A DNA stretch of 64,000 bases from Archangium violaceum (lineage in GTDB: Bacteria > Myxococcota > Myxococcia > Myxococcales > Myxococcaceae), in the NCBI RefSeq assembly GCF_016859125.1, contig NZ_CP069338.1, positions 310,001 through 374,000 on the forward strand, given 5' to 3'. The notes beneath the pieces are model-generated. The model was not told where the DNA came from and ran no database searches. It was given only the letters and a program-made list of their open reading frames with translations. The position numbers were made by a program, and so were the translations under genes. Below are positions 44,585-54,503 of this stretch, one piece after another. The stretch's first letter is position 1. Each line of letters opens with the position of its first letter.

Positions 44585-45709
44585 GTGCGCTCACTCGTCG
44601 TCTCCGCCGTCCTCGCGGCGCTCGCCTCGGGGGCGGCTTCCGCGCAAGAGAAGGACCCGGCCCCCGCGAAGCCCCGTGCGGTGAAGAACGTCCCCTCGCT
44701 CGGCCGTGAGCCGAAGCTGGATGGGAACCTCAAGGACGTGCCCGCCACGCTCACCCTCAAGCCCCCGGCCTCGGTGGACGCGAGCGCCTCCTTCACCGCC
44801 CGCGTCGGCTGGCGCAAGGACACCCTCTACGTGGGGGTGGAGGCCACGGATGATCAGCTCCAGGCAGGAGACCTGCTCACCCTCTCGCTCTTCTTCCCCG
44901 ACGCCGGGCCCACCGCCACCGGCCACGTGTTCCGCTTCGCCTTCGATGGCAAGCGCGCCTCACCGCCGGAGAGCGGCACGCCCGAGTTCGCCCAGAAGCG
45001 GGTGGAGGTGGGCGTGCAGCGCAAGGACAACGCCCTGACGCTCGAGGTGGCCATTCCCGCCCGGGCCTTCCCGCGCTTCCCCGCGGAGGAGCCGCTCGCG
45101 CTCGACCTGTGCCTCACCTACGACGACGTGGACGCGGCGGGCGCCAGACCTCCGGCCGTGTCCAACTGCAAGGACGGCGGCATGCTGGGCGAGGTGCTCC
45201 GGCTGCCCGACGACTTCCGCAAGGGCCTCAAGCTGAAGCCGCCCACGAGCGTGGTGGCGTTCGAGGCCCACTCCGATGGCTGGCTGGGCTACGGCGTGCT
45301 GCGCTACCCGAGCTGGGTGGAGGCGGACGCCCCCCTGACGCCCGAGCTGCTCGAGAAGCTGGTGACCACCCAGGCGGTGGAGGCGGAGAAGGCCGGGGTG
45401 AACGTGCCCGACACGCTCCCGCTGCCGAATGGGACGCCCCTGCTGACGGTGTTGTCCGGGGAGAACCCCTACAGTGCCCCGGGCACGTGCGACTCGGACA
45501 AGGAGTTGCGCCTCGGCCTCTACCTGGTGAAGGGGAAGACGGCGCAACGGGTGCTCGAATGGCCGGCCGCTACCTGTGCGCTGGGACGAGCTACTTCAGT
45601 GGTGCTCGATGAAGAGGGCGCGTTGAGCATCCGTTACTCGAACGGCCCGACCATCAACTTTGCTTGGAGTGGCGACCACTTCGAGCGGACCGAACTCGGA
45701 AAGCGGTAA
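44585..45709 (+). CDS. secreted protein with a DOMON/CBM9-like domain
   Basis: 374 residues from a GTG 2 bp after the yajQ stop. A signal peptide ends near residue 20 (ALASGAASA). Residues 35-200 start [20 protein letters not shown], a pattern typical of CBM9-like/DOMON beta-sandwiches, which bind sugars or haem. [20 protein letters not shown] continues the fold. The C-terminal half is not recognised. It is probably periplasmic or exported. Its position in a run of RNA-related genes is likely to reflect operon layout only. Confidence 0.7.
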   Translation: MRSLVVSAVLAALASGAASAQEKDPAPAKPRAVKNVPSLGREPKLDGNLKDVPATLTLKPPASVDASASFTARVGWRKDTLYVGVEATDDQLQAGDLLTLSLFFPDAGPTATGHVFRFAFDGKRASPPESGTPEFAQKRVEVGVQRKDNALTLEVAIPARAFPRFPAEEPLALDLCLTYDDVDAAGARPPAVSNCKDGGMLGEVLRLPDDFRKGLKLKPPTSVVAFEAHSDGWLGYGVLRYPSWVEADAPLTPELLEKLVTTQAVEAEKAGVNVPDTLPLPNGTPLLTVLSGENPYSAPGTCDSDKELRLGLYLVKGKTAQRVLEWPAATCALGRATSVVLDEEGALSIRYSNGPTINFAWSGDHFERTELGKR

Positions 45710-45714
45710 GCGCT

Positions 45715-47124
45715 GTGCAGAATCCCCCAGAGACCAAGAGCCTCTACATGATGACCCTCGGCTGCCCGAAGAACCGGGTGGACTCCGAGGTGATGCTCGG
45801 CACCCTCAAGCAGCGCGGTTACTCGCTGGTGCAGGATCCCGCCGCGGCCCAGGTCATCGTCGTCAATACCTGTGCCTTCATCGGGCCCGCCAAGCAGGAG
45901 TCCGTGGACTCCATCCTGGAGATGGCCGAGTTCAAGAAGTCGGGGGCGTGCAGCACGCTCGTCGTCACCGGCTGCCTCTCGCAGCGCTACGGCGCCGAGC
46001 TCTCCAAGGAGATGCCCGAGGTGGACCACTTCCTCGGCACGGGCGCCTACGCCCAGATTGGCGACCTGCTCGCAGCCGAGGCCAGCCCGCGTCAGGTGAT
46101 TCCGGACCCGGACTACATCCACGACGCGAAGACGCCGCGCGAGAACTCGATGCCGTCCTACACGGCATACCTGAAGATCTCCGAGGGCTGCGACAACGCG
46201 TGCGCCTTCTGCATCATCCCCACGCTGCGCGGTGGCCAGCGCTCGCGGAGCATCTCGGACATCGTCGCCGAGGCCCAGCGCCTGTCCGAGCAGGGCGTGC
46301 AGGAGCTGAACCTCGTCGCGCAGGACCTGACGGCGTACGGGCATGATCTGCCGGGCAAGCCGAAGCTGCATGACCTTCTGCGCGAGCTGGTGAAGGTGGA
46401 CGTGCGGTGGATCCGCCTGCACTACGCCTACCCGCGCGTCTTCACGGACGAGCTCATCGAGCTGATGGCGACGGAGAAGAAGATCGCCAGGTACCTGGAC
46501 ATGCCGCTGCAGCACGCGAGCGACAAGCTGCTGCTGTCGATGAAGCGGGGCCGGGACTCGAAGTTCCTCAAGGAGCTGCTCACGAAGCTGCGCGCCCGGG
46601 TGCCGGGGCTGGTGATGCGCACCTCGATGATCGTCGGCCTGCCCGGCGAGACCGAGGAGGACTTCGAGATGCTCAAGGAGTTCGTGAAGGAGCAGCGCTT
46701 CGAGCGGCTCGGGGTGTTCCAGTACTCGGACGAGGAAGGCACGGCGGCGTACGACTACGAGAACAAGGTGCCGAAGCAGACCATCGAGCGTCGCTGGCGT
46801 GAGGTGATGGCCATCCAGAAGCGCATCAACCGCGAGCAGAACAAGAAGCTGGTGGGTCAGCGGATTGAAGTGCTGGTGGAGGGCCCGAGCGAGGAGTCCG
46901 AGCACCTGCTGGTGGGCCGCCACGAGGGCCAGGCGCCGGAGATCGACGGTCTGGTCTACATCAACGACGGCCTGGCCTACCCGGGCGAGTTCGTCACCGT
47001 GGAGGTGACGGAGGCGCACGACTACGACCTGGTGGCCAAGGTGGTCGAGCGCCCCAACCCGAAGGACCGCGTGCACAAGCCGCGCGAGTCCTTCCCCATG
47101 GCCGTGGTGCCGTCGGCGCGCTGA
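45715..47124 (+). CDS. rimO: ribosomal protein S12 methylthiotransferase RimO
   Basis: 469 residues. An N-terminal UPF0004 domain has [13 protein letters not shown] (Cys17), NTCAFIG (Cys53) and VTGCLSQRY (Cys87) for the second iron-sulfur cluster. The radical-SAM motif is [10 protein letters not shown] (Cys159, Cys163, Cys166), and a C-terminal TRAM domain ends near residue 450. [10 protein letters not shown] distinguishes RimO from MiaB. It adds a methylthio group to the Asp88 equivalent of ribosomal protein S12. Start is taken as GTG at 45715, 5 bp after the previous stop, by analogy with family length; the frame is open 17 codons earlier. Confidence 0.95.
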   Translation: MQNPPETKSLYMMTLGCPKNRVDSEVMLGTLKQRGYSLVQDPAAAQVIVVNTCAFIGPAKQESVDSILEMAEFKKSGACSTLVVTGCLSQRYGAELSKEMPEVDHFLGTGAYAQIGDLLAAEASPRQVIPDPDYIHDAKTPRENSMPSYTAYLKISEGCDNACAFCIIPTLRGGQRSRSISDIVAEAQRLSEQGVQELNLVAQDLTAYGHDLPGKPKLHDLLRELVKVDVRWIRLHYAYPRVFTDELIELMATEKKIARYLDMPLQHASDKLLLSMKRGRDSKFLKELLTKLRARVPGLVMRTSMIVGLPGETEEDFEMLKEFVKEQRFERLGVFQYSDEEGTAAYDYENKVPKQTIERRWREVMAIQKRINREQNKKLVGQRIEVLVEGPSEESEHLLVGRHEGQAPEIDGLVYINDGLAYPGEFVTVEVTEAHDYDLVAKVVERPNPKDRVHKPRESFPMAVVPSAR

Positions 47125-47143
47125 CGACGTTCCGGGCGGTTGA

Positions 47144-48595
47144 TCAGCGCCGTTCCAGACGGCGCCAGTCCCCCGCGCGCCCGGACTCCTCGAATCCCGC
47201 GAGGGTGCCGGGCAGCGGCCCCGCTCCGTACACCAGCAGCGCGCTGAAGGGAGCGAGTTGCTCGGAGGAGGCACCGTCCAGCCACTGTGGCAGTGACTGG
47301 CCCGGTCGGAAGCGCACCGGCAGGTGGTCTCCATCGGCGAAGAAGTGGTGCCCCACTCCGCCCTGGGTGGCCGTCCACCACTGGCCGAGGTGCTCCAGAT
47401 AGACGAGCCGGCTGCCCTGGGAGCGGTTCCCGACGAGCGAGACATAGCCATGCACCCCGGGCGGAGGAGGGCTCGCCACCAGCGTCTCGAGTCCCTTCAC
47501 CTCCTGCTTGAAGCGCCAGTGGAAGCGCGCCGTCTCCGCCAACGAGGCCACCACCACGAGCAGCAGCAGGGCCCGTAGAGGCCGGGCGATGCGTGCCGGA
47601 TCCACCAACACGAGGGCGACGACGCCCGCGAGCACGGGCAGGCGCACGTGGATGAGCCATGCGCCCGAGAGCGCCTTGGGTGTCAGCAAGAACAGGGCGC
47701 CCAGCGACAGGAAGAGCACCCAGGGAGCACGGGGCTCCTCACGCCGGTGGCGCATGTACGCGACCACGAAGACGAGCGTGATGAGCAGCGGCCCCACGAC
47801 GGCGAGCCTTCCCTCGGGGCGGTAGTTGCGCAGGAGCCAGTTGAAGTGGGAGCCCCAGCCGTAGTCCGTGGGAGCGGCGTTGCCGGGCGCGAAGGCCCTC
47901 GACGCGAGCGTCGCGATGCGCGCCGCGCACAGGCCCAGGGGGAGCGCGAGACCCGCCGCCGCGAGCCCCACCGCCCGCCGTCGAGAGGCTGAGAAGAGCG
48001 CGAGCGCCGCCATGCCGACACACAGGGCACCGAAGGCAACGAGGTGCGAGAACATCGTCGCGGTGGACAGGAGCGCGAGGCCCACCACCGCGCCCACCGC
48101 TCGCCCGGGGCTCCGCAGCGCGTGCAGGTAGAGCGCCAGCGAGAACAGGGCGAGCGGCAGCGAGAAGAAGCTCGGCAGGAAGCCATACCAGTAGGAGATG
48201 TTGAAGGCGAGCGGGAGCCCGAGCACCACCGTCCACGCGGGCCGCCGCAGGACGCGCGCGAGCGCCAGGTGGGACAGGGGGAAGAGCATCAACCCCGTCC
48301 AGGCGGCCAGGCGCGCCGCGAAGGCACCATTCGTGAGCAACGTCACCGGCAGGAAGAACCAGATGGGCAGCCCGTAGCCGAGCGGAAGGTGCGCCTCGTA
48401 AACGGCGGATACCGACGGATCGCCCCGGACGAGCGCCGCGAGCGTCTGCATCTGGGCCGCGTGGGCGGGCAGATCCACCGAGGGAGGAATACCGCTCACG
48501 CACCAGGCGGCGAAGCTCCCCCAGGCCACCAGCAGGACGGCGAATTTCCAGGGCTCGTGCGGGGAAATGGGTGCGGCCAACGGCTCTCGGGACAT
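47144..48595 (-). CDS. polytopic membrane protein, GT-C-like
   Basis: 483 residues with about eleven membrane helices and a 100-residue soluble end. The first periplasmic loop has GIPPSVDLPAHAAQMQTL, with an Asp that could match the GT-C acidic site, then a YEAHLPLGYGLPIWFF stretch. This resembles other myxobacterial putative glycosyltransferases. No specific family is named with confidence. It is the last gene of the minus-strand run that begins with rplU, 28 bp downstream of the lipoprotein gene, and its stop lies 19 bp from that of rimO. Confidence 0.65.
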   Translation of the reverse strand: MSREPLAAPISPHEPWKFAVLLVAWGSFAAWCVSGIPPSVDLPAHAAQMQTLAALVRGDPSVSAVYEAHLPLGYGLPIWFFLPVTLLTNGAFAARLAAWTGLMLFPLSHLALARVLRRPAWTVVLGLPLAFNISYWYGFLPSFFSLPLALFSLALYLHALRSPGRAVGAVVGLALLSTATMFSHLVAFGALCVGMAALALFSASRRRAVGLAAAGLALPLGLCAARIATLASRAFAPGNAAPTDYGWGSHFNWLLRNYRPEGRLAVVGPLLITLVFVVAYMRHRREEPRAPWVLFLSLGALFLLTPKALSGAWLIHVRLPVLAGVVALVLVDPARIARPLRALLLLVVVASLAETARFHWRFKQEVKGLETLVASPPPPGVHGYVSLVGNRSQGSRLVYLEHLGQWWTATQGGVGHHFFADGDHLPVRFRPGQSLPQWLDGASSEQLAPFSALLVYGAGPLPGTLAGFEESGRAGDWRRLERR

Positions 48596-48623
48596 GTTCC
48601 GTCCCCCTTATACCGCCGTTCCG

Positions 48624-50069
48624 CTACTTCGGGTCCTCGGGCTCCTTCTCGCGCTCCTTCCGCGTCGGCGGCTGCGGCGTGTTGCTCCGCCGGGGCACGG
48701 CCACTTCGCCCAGCGGCGTCGGCTGGCACTCGCAGACCGTGCGCCGGGTGCTCGGCTGGTGCACGAAGATGCAGGCGTTCGGGCACTCCTGGAGCTGCCC
48801 TTCCTCGAAGAGGGCCAGGGTGTACCCACGCACCGACTTCAGGGTCTCACCGCACTCGGGCATCGCCTGCGCCAGCCTTGGCCACGGCACCAGGTGCTGC
48901 GTCGTCACGCCCCGGCTCGTGGGCGCGAACGAGAAGCCCACCTGACAGTCCAACGTCAGCGGCTTGCCGTCCTCGCCGAGTGGATCCAGGTGCAGCCGCC
49001 CGCCCTCTGGCAGATCTCGGAACACCGCGCCCGTGACGGCCATCCGTCCGTCCGTCCCTCGCCGCACGTGCAGCCCGAAGCAGGACTCCTCGCGAGGCTC
49101 CTCGGGATTCTGGGAGCCCGATCGAGCACAGCGCTGACGGCCCTCGATGACCTGCACGCGTGGCCGGCGAAGCACCAACGTGTCTCCCTGGACGTCCACC
49201 GTGGCGCGGAAGCGTCCCCAGACGTCTGGCCCCAGCCGGCCCAGCGTGGTCGGGTTCCTCCACCCCACCCCGGCCTCCAGCACCAGCGGCTTCACCCCCA
49301 CGTCCGTGGCCACCTCCACCGCGTCCACCAGGAAGGCCCTTGGCGGCAGGTTGGCGCCCGTCTCCAGGGGCTGGAAGCCCTGCGCCTGCGCGGCACCCAG
49401 CGCCACTCGCGAGAAGGGCTCGCGGGAGCCCAGCACGAAGGGTCCCGTGAGGACCGCCTCGCCCTGCGTCACCCGTGCCGCCAGCAGCGGCCAGTCGCCC
49501 ACCGGATCACGGGAGAGCTCGAGCCGATGTACCTCCTCGGCCGGGTCCGCACCGGGAGCGGACGCCTCGGCCAGGTACTCCGAGCGGGGGCGGGACTTCT
49601 CGAAGGACACCTCACGGCGCAGCGGCTCCACCGTGAAGGCATAGGGGGACAGCACATCCGCGCCGAGCGTCACCGCGCAGGCGCGCTCGCCGGTGAGCCC
49701 CATCCCCCGAGGCCCCAATGGAACACTTCCCACGCGCAGGCCAGACAGGCGCACCAGCGGCCAGTCCCTCAGGCCCCCGGGTCCGGCGTAGACATCCGGC
49801 ACGCGTGCCGAGCCCATGACAGGAGGAGGAGGCCGCTTGTCATCCCAGCAGCCCGAGGACACCGCGGACAGGGGCCGGGCGACATCCAACACCACCGGCA
49901 CCGGACGTCCATTCAGGTGGCCCTCCACCACGAGCCGCAGGTTGGGCGAGGGCAGCAGCGGCAGCGTCTGGCCCGCGAGGCTGCCCGGAGCCACGGGCGC
50001 GGCGGGGCCCGCCGCCCGGTGACACCCGGCGAGCAGCAACAACAGGGCCCCGAGACACGCGCGCCGCAC
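48624..50069 (-). CDS. lipoprotein with a degenerate aspartyl-protease (retropepsin-like) fold
   Basis: 481 residues. The lipobox LLLAGC gives Cys16. The repeated pattern LRLVVEGHLNGRPVPVVLDV, then LSGLRVGSVPL, then TLGADVLSPYAFTVEPLRR is that of a retropepsin-like beta-barrel, in which the active site normally reads D-T-G; here it is D-V-A (LDVARP). A second, similar half (VALGAAQAQG, NLPPRAFLVDAVEVATDV) follows. The end carries a cluster of Cys residues and a charged tail. It starts with GTG 3 bp after the lolA stop, so it is translated from the same mRNA, and LolA would be the carrier that moves it to the outer membrane. Confidence 0.6.
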   Translation of the reverse strand: MRRACLGALLLLLAGCHRAAGPAAPVAPGSLAGQTLPLLPSPNLRLVVEGHLNGRPVPVVLDVARPLSAVSSGCWDDKRPPPPVMGSARVPDVYAGPGGLRDWPLVRLSGLRVGSVPLGPRGMGLTGERACAVTLGADVLSPYAFTVEPLRREVSFEKSRPRSEYLAEASAPGADPAEEVHRLELSRDPVGDWPLLAARVTQGEAVLTGPFVLGSREPFSRVALGAAQAQGFQPLETGANLPPRAFLVDAVEVATDVGVKPLVLEAGVGWRNPTTLGRLGPDVWGRFRATVDVQGDTLVLRRPRVQVIEGRQRCARSGSQNPEEPREESCFGLHVRRGTDGRMAVTGAVFRDLPEGGRLHLDPLGEDGKPLTLDCQVGFSFAPTSRGVTTQHLVPWPRLAQAMPECGETLKSVRGYTLALFEEGQLQECPNACIFVHQPSTRRTVCECQPTPLGEVAVPRRSNTPQPPTRKEREKEPEDPK

Positions 50070-50072
50070 GGG

Positions 50073-50837
50073 CTACTTCCGCATCGCCTTCGTGAAGTCG
50101 TCGATGCGCGTGCCCTCGGGCGGGTTGATCTTGAACCGATCCGAGTCGATGCCCACGTTCGTCTTCAGGTTGAGGAAGGCGATGGCGTTCTCGCTGCCAT
50201 CCGGATCCACCACCGTGCTCTTCAGCACCTGCGCCGTCTTCGGGTCCACCTCCAGGCGCACCTGGCGGAAGCGCGGCTCGTCCTTCAGCGGATCCAGCAC
50301 CAGCAGCGTGCCCTTGCAGTCCTTGCATGCGCCCTTGCTGATGGAGAACTCGTCCGCCAGCTTCCCCTGGCCGAAGAGGAACGTCACCGAGGCCGACAAC
50401 TGGCTGGTGTCGATGCGGCCCACGCTCAGCGTCTGCGCCTCCGGGTCGTACGCGTACACCTTCTCGCCCGCGAGCACGAAGGTGCGCTTGGAGGGCTTCT
50501 CGTACTCCCAACGCATCAGGCCCGGCTTCTTGTAGATGACCGTGCCCGTCGAGCTCTGCGTGCGCCGCAGGGCCTTGTACTTGTAGTCCTGCTTGAAGTC
50601 GGCCGAGAAGTCCTGCGTCTTCTCGTAGAAGGCCTGCATCCGTTCCACCAGGTCCTTCACCTCCGGAGCCACCTTCTTCCCGGCGGCCTTGGGAGCCTCG
50701 GCGGCCTTGGGGGCGGCTTTGGGAGCGGGGGCCTGCGGGGCTGGCGCCTGGGCGACCACTTGATGGGCAACGGTGGAGGGCACCGGGGCAATCACCGGCG
50801 CGGCGAGCAGGGTCACGAGCAGCTTCTCGAGGTACAT
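50073..50837 (-). CDS. lolA: outer-membrane lipoprotein carrier protein LolA
   Basis: 254 residues. A signal peptide (about 1-30) is followed by an Ala/Pro/Lys-rich linker (about 32-58), which is longer than in Escherichia coli LolA. The LolA fold covers about 62-250: VERMQAFYEKTQDFSADFKQ, then GTVIYKKPGLMRWEYEKP, then FVLAGEKVYAYDPEAQTL. It carries lipoproteins across the periplasm from LolCDE to the outer membrane, which fits the many lipoproteins in this window. It lies in a minus-strand run after trmH, 76 bp downstream of it. Confidence 0.93.
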   Translation of the reverse strand: MYLEKLLVTLLAAPVIAPVPSTVAHQVVAQAPAPQAPAPKAAPKAAEAPKAAGKKVAPEVKDLVERMQAFYEKTQDFSADFKQDYKYKALRRTQSSTGTVIYKKPGLMRWEYEKPSKRTFVLAGEKVYAYDPEAQTLSVGRIDTSQLSASVTFLFGQGKLADEFSISKGACKDCKGTLLVLDPLKDEPRFRQVRLEVDPKTAQVLKSTVVDPDGSENAIAFLNLKTNVGIDSDRFKINPPEGTRIDDFTKAMRK

Positions 50838-50913
50838 GGCTTGGGCTCTCTCCAGGCGGGCGAGCGGCCCGCGTTTCCAACTGTACCTACAGACGGGGCC
50901 CCGGGCCCGGGAT

Positions 50914-51603
50914 TCAAGGCCTGGGGGTAGAGGGCTTCTTGAAGATGCGCTTCCGTTGTTTCACGGCGAGCACATAGAAGCGGTCGCGCAGTTCCTGGGC
51001 CTCGGCCTCGGTCAGGTCTCCCACGCGGCCCAGGTGCTCCTCGCGCCAGGAGATCGCCCGGGTGATGCACGCGGAGGCCGCGGCGGAGATGTTCAGGCTC
51101 TGGCTGAAGCCGCGCATGGGAATCCAGAAGGTGCCATCCGAGCCCGCCAGCACCTCCGGACTCACGCCCTCGCGCTCGTTGCCGAAGATGAGGGCGATCT
51201 TCGAGTCGAAGCGCATCGAGTAGAGGCTGGTGGCATCTTCGCGGATGGCCGAGGCGTACAGGGAGAAGCCCCGCGACTTGAGGTGCTCGCGGCACGAGGC
51301 GAAGTCCTTGTAGAGCCTCACGTCGAGCCACTTGTCGCACCCCTGCCCCACCCGCGAGTTGGGCATGAAGGGCGCCTCGGGGTTGACGATGACGTGCACC
51401 TCCTGGAGGCCATTGGCCTCGCAGGTGCGGAGCACGGCGGCGATGTTGAAGCTGTCCTCCAGCCGATCGAGCACGATGGTGAAGGTGCGCGTGCGGTGGG
51501 AGATGACCTTGTCGATCTTCTCCTTGCGCACATCGAGCAGGAGGGACTCCGGGTCGATCGGAGCCTTCTCGAGCTTCTCGTAACGGGGACCGCCGCCAGC
51601 CAT
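50914..51603 (-). CDS. trmH: tRNA (guanosine-2'-O)-methyltransferase, TrmH family (SpoU)
   Basis: 229 residues. SPOUT motifs are all present: VLDRLEDSFNIAAVLRTCEA (motif 1), IALIFGNEREGVSPE (motif 2) and IPMRGFSQSLNISAAASACI (motif 3, cofactor knot). A TrmH C-terminal segment (VKQRKRIFKKP) follows, as in tRNA Gm18 methyltransferase. It methylates the 2'-OH of G18 in tRNAs in the cytosol. The gene lies 4 bp downstream of obg on the same strand. Confidence 0.9.
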   Translation of the reverse strand: MAGGGPRYEKLEKAPIDPESLLLDVRKEKIDKVISHRTRTFTIVLDRLEDSFNIAAVLRTCEANGLQEVHVIVNPEAPFMPNSRVGQGCDKWLDVRLYKDFASCREHLKSRGFSLYASAIREDATSLYSMRFDSKIALIFGNEREGVSPEVLAGSDGTFWIPMRGFSQSLNISAAASACITRAISWREEHLGRVGDLTEAEAQELRDRFYVLAVKQRKRIFKKPSTPRP

Positions 51604-51607
51604 TACC

Positions 51608-52978
51608 TCAGGACCTCCGGGCCCGCTTCGGCGCGGCCTTCTTCGCGGGAGCCCTGCGCGCTGGGGCCTTCTTCGCCACCGCCTTCTTCGAGGAGGCCTT
51701 TCTCGCCGCCACCTTCTTCGCGGCGGCCTTGCGCACCGGAGCCTTCTTCGCCGCCACCTTCTTCGCGGGAACCTTCTTCGCGGCGGCCTTGCGCACCGGG
51801 GCCTTCTTCGCCGCCGCCTTCTTCGCGGGAGCCTTCTTCGCCGCGGCCTTCTTCGCGGGGGCCTTCTTCTCCGCGGTCTTCTTCATGGGGGCCTCGGCGG
51901 GCCGACGCTCGGAGGGGAGCGCCTTCTTCTCCGCCCGGGGCTTCGGCGGCGGCTCCACGTGCAGCTTGTCCGTCTTGCCGGTGAAGAGCACCTCGGCCAC
52001 CGCGTCCAGCAGCGGCTGCATGCCCTGACCCGTGGCACACGAGACGGGGAACACGGCGATGCCGCGCTTGCGCATCTCCTCCGTCAACGGCGCGAGCCGC
52101 TCCTGCGCGTGCGGCAGGTCCAGCTTGTTGGCGGCCACCACCTGCGGCTTGCGCGCCAGCTCCTCGCTGTACTTGCGCAGTTCCTCGTTGAGCACGTCGA
52201 AGTCGTGCAGTGGATCACGCCCCTCGCCCTCGGCGCCCATGTCCAGCAGGTGGATGAGCACCTTGCAGCGCTCCACGTGCCGCAGGAACTGGAGCCCCAG
52301 TCCCACGCCCTCGCTGGCGCCCTCGATGAGGCCGGGGATGTCCGCCATCACGAAGGACAGGCCGTCCTTGTACTGAACCAGGCCCAGGTTCGGCACGAGC
52401 GTGGTGAACGGGTAGTCGGCGATCTTCGGCCGCGCCCGGCTCACGATGGAGATGAGCGTGCTCTTGCCCGCGTTCGGGTAGCCCAGCAGGCCCACGTCCG
52501 CCAGCAGCTTCAGCTCCAGCCGCAGCGTGCGCTCCTCGCCCGGAGTGCCTTCCTGGGCGAAGCGCGGCGTCTGCCGGGTGGAGGTGGCGAAGTTCATGTT
52601 GCCCAGGCCGCCCCGGCCGCCCTTGCACACGACGACGCGCTCGCCGGCCGTGTTCAGGTCCGCCAGCACCTCGTCGGTGTCGGCGTCGCGGATGAGCGTG
52701 CCCACGGGCACCTTGAGGATCAGATCATCCGACGAGCGACCGTTGCAGTCGCTGCCCATGCCGCCCTCACCGTTCTTCGCCCGGTGGTGCTGCTGGTAGC
52801 GGTAGTCCAGCAGCGTGGTGAGCTGGGGATCGGCCTCGAAGATGACCGAGCCCCCGTTGCCCCCGTCTCCACCGCTCGGGCCACCGCGATCGACGTACTT
52901 CTCCCGGCGGAAGGCAACGGCCCCGTTGCCTCCGTCTCCGGCCTTCACGTGGATGCGGACTTCATCGACGAATTTCAT
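51608..52978 (-). CDS. obg: GTPase Obg/CgtA with a Lys/Ala-rich histone-like C-terminal tail
   Basis: 456 residues. The glycine-rich Obg domain (about 1-158) opens [20 protein letters not shown]. The GTPase domain (about 160-335) has G1 [11 protein letters not shown]3 [10 protein letters not shown] and G4 NKLD. Instead of the usual C-terminal domain, about 113 residues follow, rich in AAAKKAP-type repeats and Arg, resembling histone H1 or AlgP tails. Obg acts in late 50S assembly and stress control. The tail is in frame with the core and uses the same codons, so it is not a frameshift. It lies in the rplU-rpmA-obg cluster, the standard bacterial order. Confidence 0.95.
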   Translation of the reverse strand: MKFVDEVRIHVKAGDGGNGAVAFRREKYVDRGGPSGGDGGNGGSVIFEADPQLTTLLDYRYQQHHRAKNGEGGMGSDCNGRSSDDLILKVPVGTLIRDADTDEVLADLNTAGERVVVCKGGRGGLGNMNFATSTRQTPRFAQEGTPGEERTLRLELKLLADVGLLGYPNAGKSTLISIVSRARPKIADYPFTTLVPNLGLVQYKDGLSFVMADIPGLIEGASEGVGLGLQFLRHVERCKVLIHLLDMGAEGEGRDPLHDFDVLNEELRKYSEELARKPQVVAANKLDLPHAQERLAPLTEEMRKRGIAVFPVSCATGQGMQPLLDAVAEVLFTGKTDKLHVEPPPKPRAEKKALPSERRPAEAPMKKTAEKKAPAKKAAAKKAPAKKAAAKKAPVRKAAAKKVPAKKVAAKKAPVRKAAAKKVAARKASSKKAVAKKAPARRAPAKKAAPKRARRS

Positions 52979-53110
52979 CCCAGACCCCAGAAATGCGGAA
53001 CGGGCCGCCTCCGCGTCCAGCGCCAGAGGCGTATGGACCGGGAGCGACCCGCTCGCGAGGCAACCCGGGGAACCCGCTACCGCCAGGCTCCCCTTTCAGA
53101 CGACACCTGA

Positions 53111-53377
53111 CTAGGCGCTCGCCTGGGCCGGATAGACCGAGACCTTCTTGCGGTCCCGACCCTGCCGCTCGTACTTCACCACCCCGTCCACCGTGGAATA
53201 GAGGGTGTAGTCACGACCGAGCTTCACGTTGGCGCCCGGGTGGATGACCGTGCCGAGCTGCCGCACGAGGATGCTCCCCGCGCTCACGGTCTCGCCCGCG
53301 AACACCTTCACGCCGCGGTACTGCGGATTGGAATCGCGACCGTTGCGCGACGAACCCTGTCCCTTTTTATGAGCCAT
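53111..53377 (-). CDS. rpmA: 50S ribosomal protein L27
   Basis: 88 residues, the usual L27 size. It opens [20 protein letters not shown] and has [20 protein letters not shown] and [16 protein letters not shown], all invariant L27 features. It is an assembly and peptidyl-transferase-centre protein of the large subunit. It follows rplU by 60 bp and precedes obg by 132 bp on the minus strand. Confidence 0.98.
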   Translation of the reverse strand: MAHKKGQGSSRNGRDSNPQYRGVKVFAGETVSAGSILVRQLGTVIHPGANVKLGRDYTLYSTVDGVVKYERQGRDRKKVSVYPAQASA

Positions 53378-53437
53378 GACACCGATTCCTGATGCTGCCG
53401 GCGCGCCCCGCGGCGCTCCGGGAAGTTGTGACCCGGA

Positions 53438-53746
53438 CTAGCCGGAGATGGAGGTCACCTTGACCTCGGTGTAGGGCTGACGGTGGCCACGGCGGCGCGT
53501 CCAGCCCTCCTTCTCCTTGCGGAAGTGCAGCACCTTGCGGTGCTTGTCCTGGGCGAGAATCTTGCCCACGACCCTGGCGCCCGACACGGTCGGCTGCCCC
53601 ACCTTCGGGCTGTCGCTCCCACCGAGCATCAGAACATCATTGAAGGTCACCTCGGCGCCGACGTTCCCCGCGACCTTCTCGATCCGGAGCACGTCGCCCT
53701 CGGCCACGCGGTACTGCTTCCCGCCCGTGCGAATGACTGCGTACAT
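53438..53746 (-). CDS. rplU: 50S ribosomal protein L21
   Basis: 102 residues starting [17 protein letters not shown] and ending [14 protein letters not shown], with [20 protein letters not shown] in the RNA-binding part. It binds 23S rRNA. It is first in the rplU-rpmA-obg-trmH-lolA run, so the promoter must lie in the 277-bp gap upstream (53747-54023), where no clear -35/-10 pair was seen. A TTG codon 12 codons upstream is in frame but the family starts at this ATG. Confidence 0.98.
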   Translation of the reverse strand: MYAVIRTGGKQYRVAEGDVLRIEKVAGNVGAEVTFNDVLMLGGSDSPKVGQPTVSGARVVGKILAQDKHRKVLHFRKEKEGWTRRRGHRQPYTEVKVTSISG

Positions 53747-53954
53747 CGTAGAACCCCTGAGTTTTGTTCCGGGTTGATTCAACCCGTGAAAGGCCGGCGC
53801 GCATTTCGGACGGGTAAACCCGCCCTACGATGCAAAGGGCGCCCGATCTACGGGAGAAGGCCAGGGGAGTCAAGGCAGATGCAGAGGGACGGCGCACATA
53901 CTGCATCCTCCTGACACCCGCCCCCGCTCCAACCCTCCTGTGGACACGGGGAGC

Positions 53955-53990
53955 CCTACCCACCGCCCGGTTGCCTGCCCGGTGGGTAGG
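53955..53990. promoter_or_regulatory. large hairpin between rplU and the first cysteine-rich lipoprotein
   Basis: CCTACCCACCG (53955-53965) and CGGTGGGTAGG (53980-53990) are perfect 11-bp arms around a 14-base loop. It sits in a divergent gap, 33 bp before the start of the lipoprotein gene at 54024, so a simple terminator role is unlikely. It may be an operator or a leader structure. TATAAA at 54005-54010 and AAAGGA at 54008-54013 lie between it and that start. Confidence 0.45.
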
Positions 53991-54023
53991 ATAGCGGTTT
54001 CCCTTATAAAGGATGACCCCCCC

Positions 54024-54365
54024 ATGAGGAAGTCCGGATGGTTGCTCGTTTCCCTGGCGACGGTGGCGATCCTCGGCGGGTGCCGGAGCGCGGCATGTGA
54101 GGAGCTCGCCGACGCCTATGCCGACGTGGCCCGGAAGTCCCAGCCCTGCCTGGAGAGCGCTCCCCTGCCCGCCTTCGACCCTGACTTGTGCGAACAGAAC
54201 CTCCGAGAGTGCGACGGGGAGGATCTGGATCAGCTCCAGGCCCAGATCGTCTGCTACCAGAAGCTCGGCACCTGCCAGCCGGACCAGAGTGCGTCATTCC
54301 TCCAGGACATCACCTTCTGCGACAGCCATGCCCTGAGCAACGCGTGCGAGGCGGCCATCTTCTAG
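54024..54365 (+). CDS. small lipoprotein of an eight-cysteine family (copy 1)
   Basis: 113 residues. Signal peptide and lipobox AILGGC make it a lipoprotein. Eight further cysteines follow, with the C-x13-C-x6-C-x14-C block shared exactly with the proteins at 54504 and 56050. The chain is short and acidic, probably held by four disulfides in the periplasm or on the surface. No known domain is recognised. AAAGGA lies about 10 bases upstream of the ATG. It is followed by copy 2 after 138 bp. Confidence 0.7.
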   Translation: MRKSGWLLVSLATVAILGGCRSAACEELADAYADVARKSQPCLESAPLPAFDPDLCEQNLRECDGEDLDQLQAQIVCYQKLGTCQPDQSASFLQDITFCDSHALSNACEAAIF

Positions 54366-54503
54366 GTCCCCCAACTCCAGCGAATGGGCATCCCCGCTTC
54401 AACACACCGTGCGTAAGCGTCTTTACTCGCTCCCAGCATGCGAATCACTAGGATGCCCGCCCTCCTTGCGGACACTCGTGAGGAACAAGCGGGGACAAGA
54501 CAC

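Noticed and set aside
51640-51900. Repeated CCTTCTTCGC words as a DNA repeat element
   Set aside because: They are the codons of the Lys/Ala repeats in the Obg tail and vary in step with the protein repeat.
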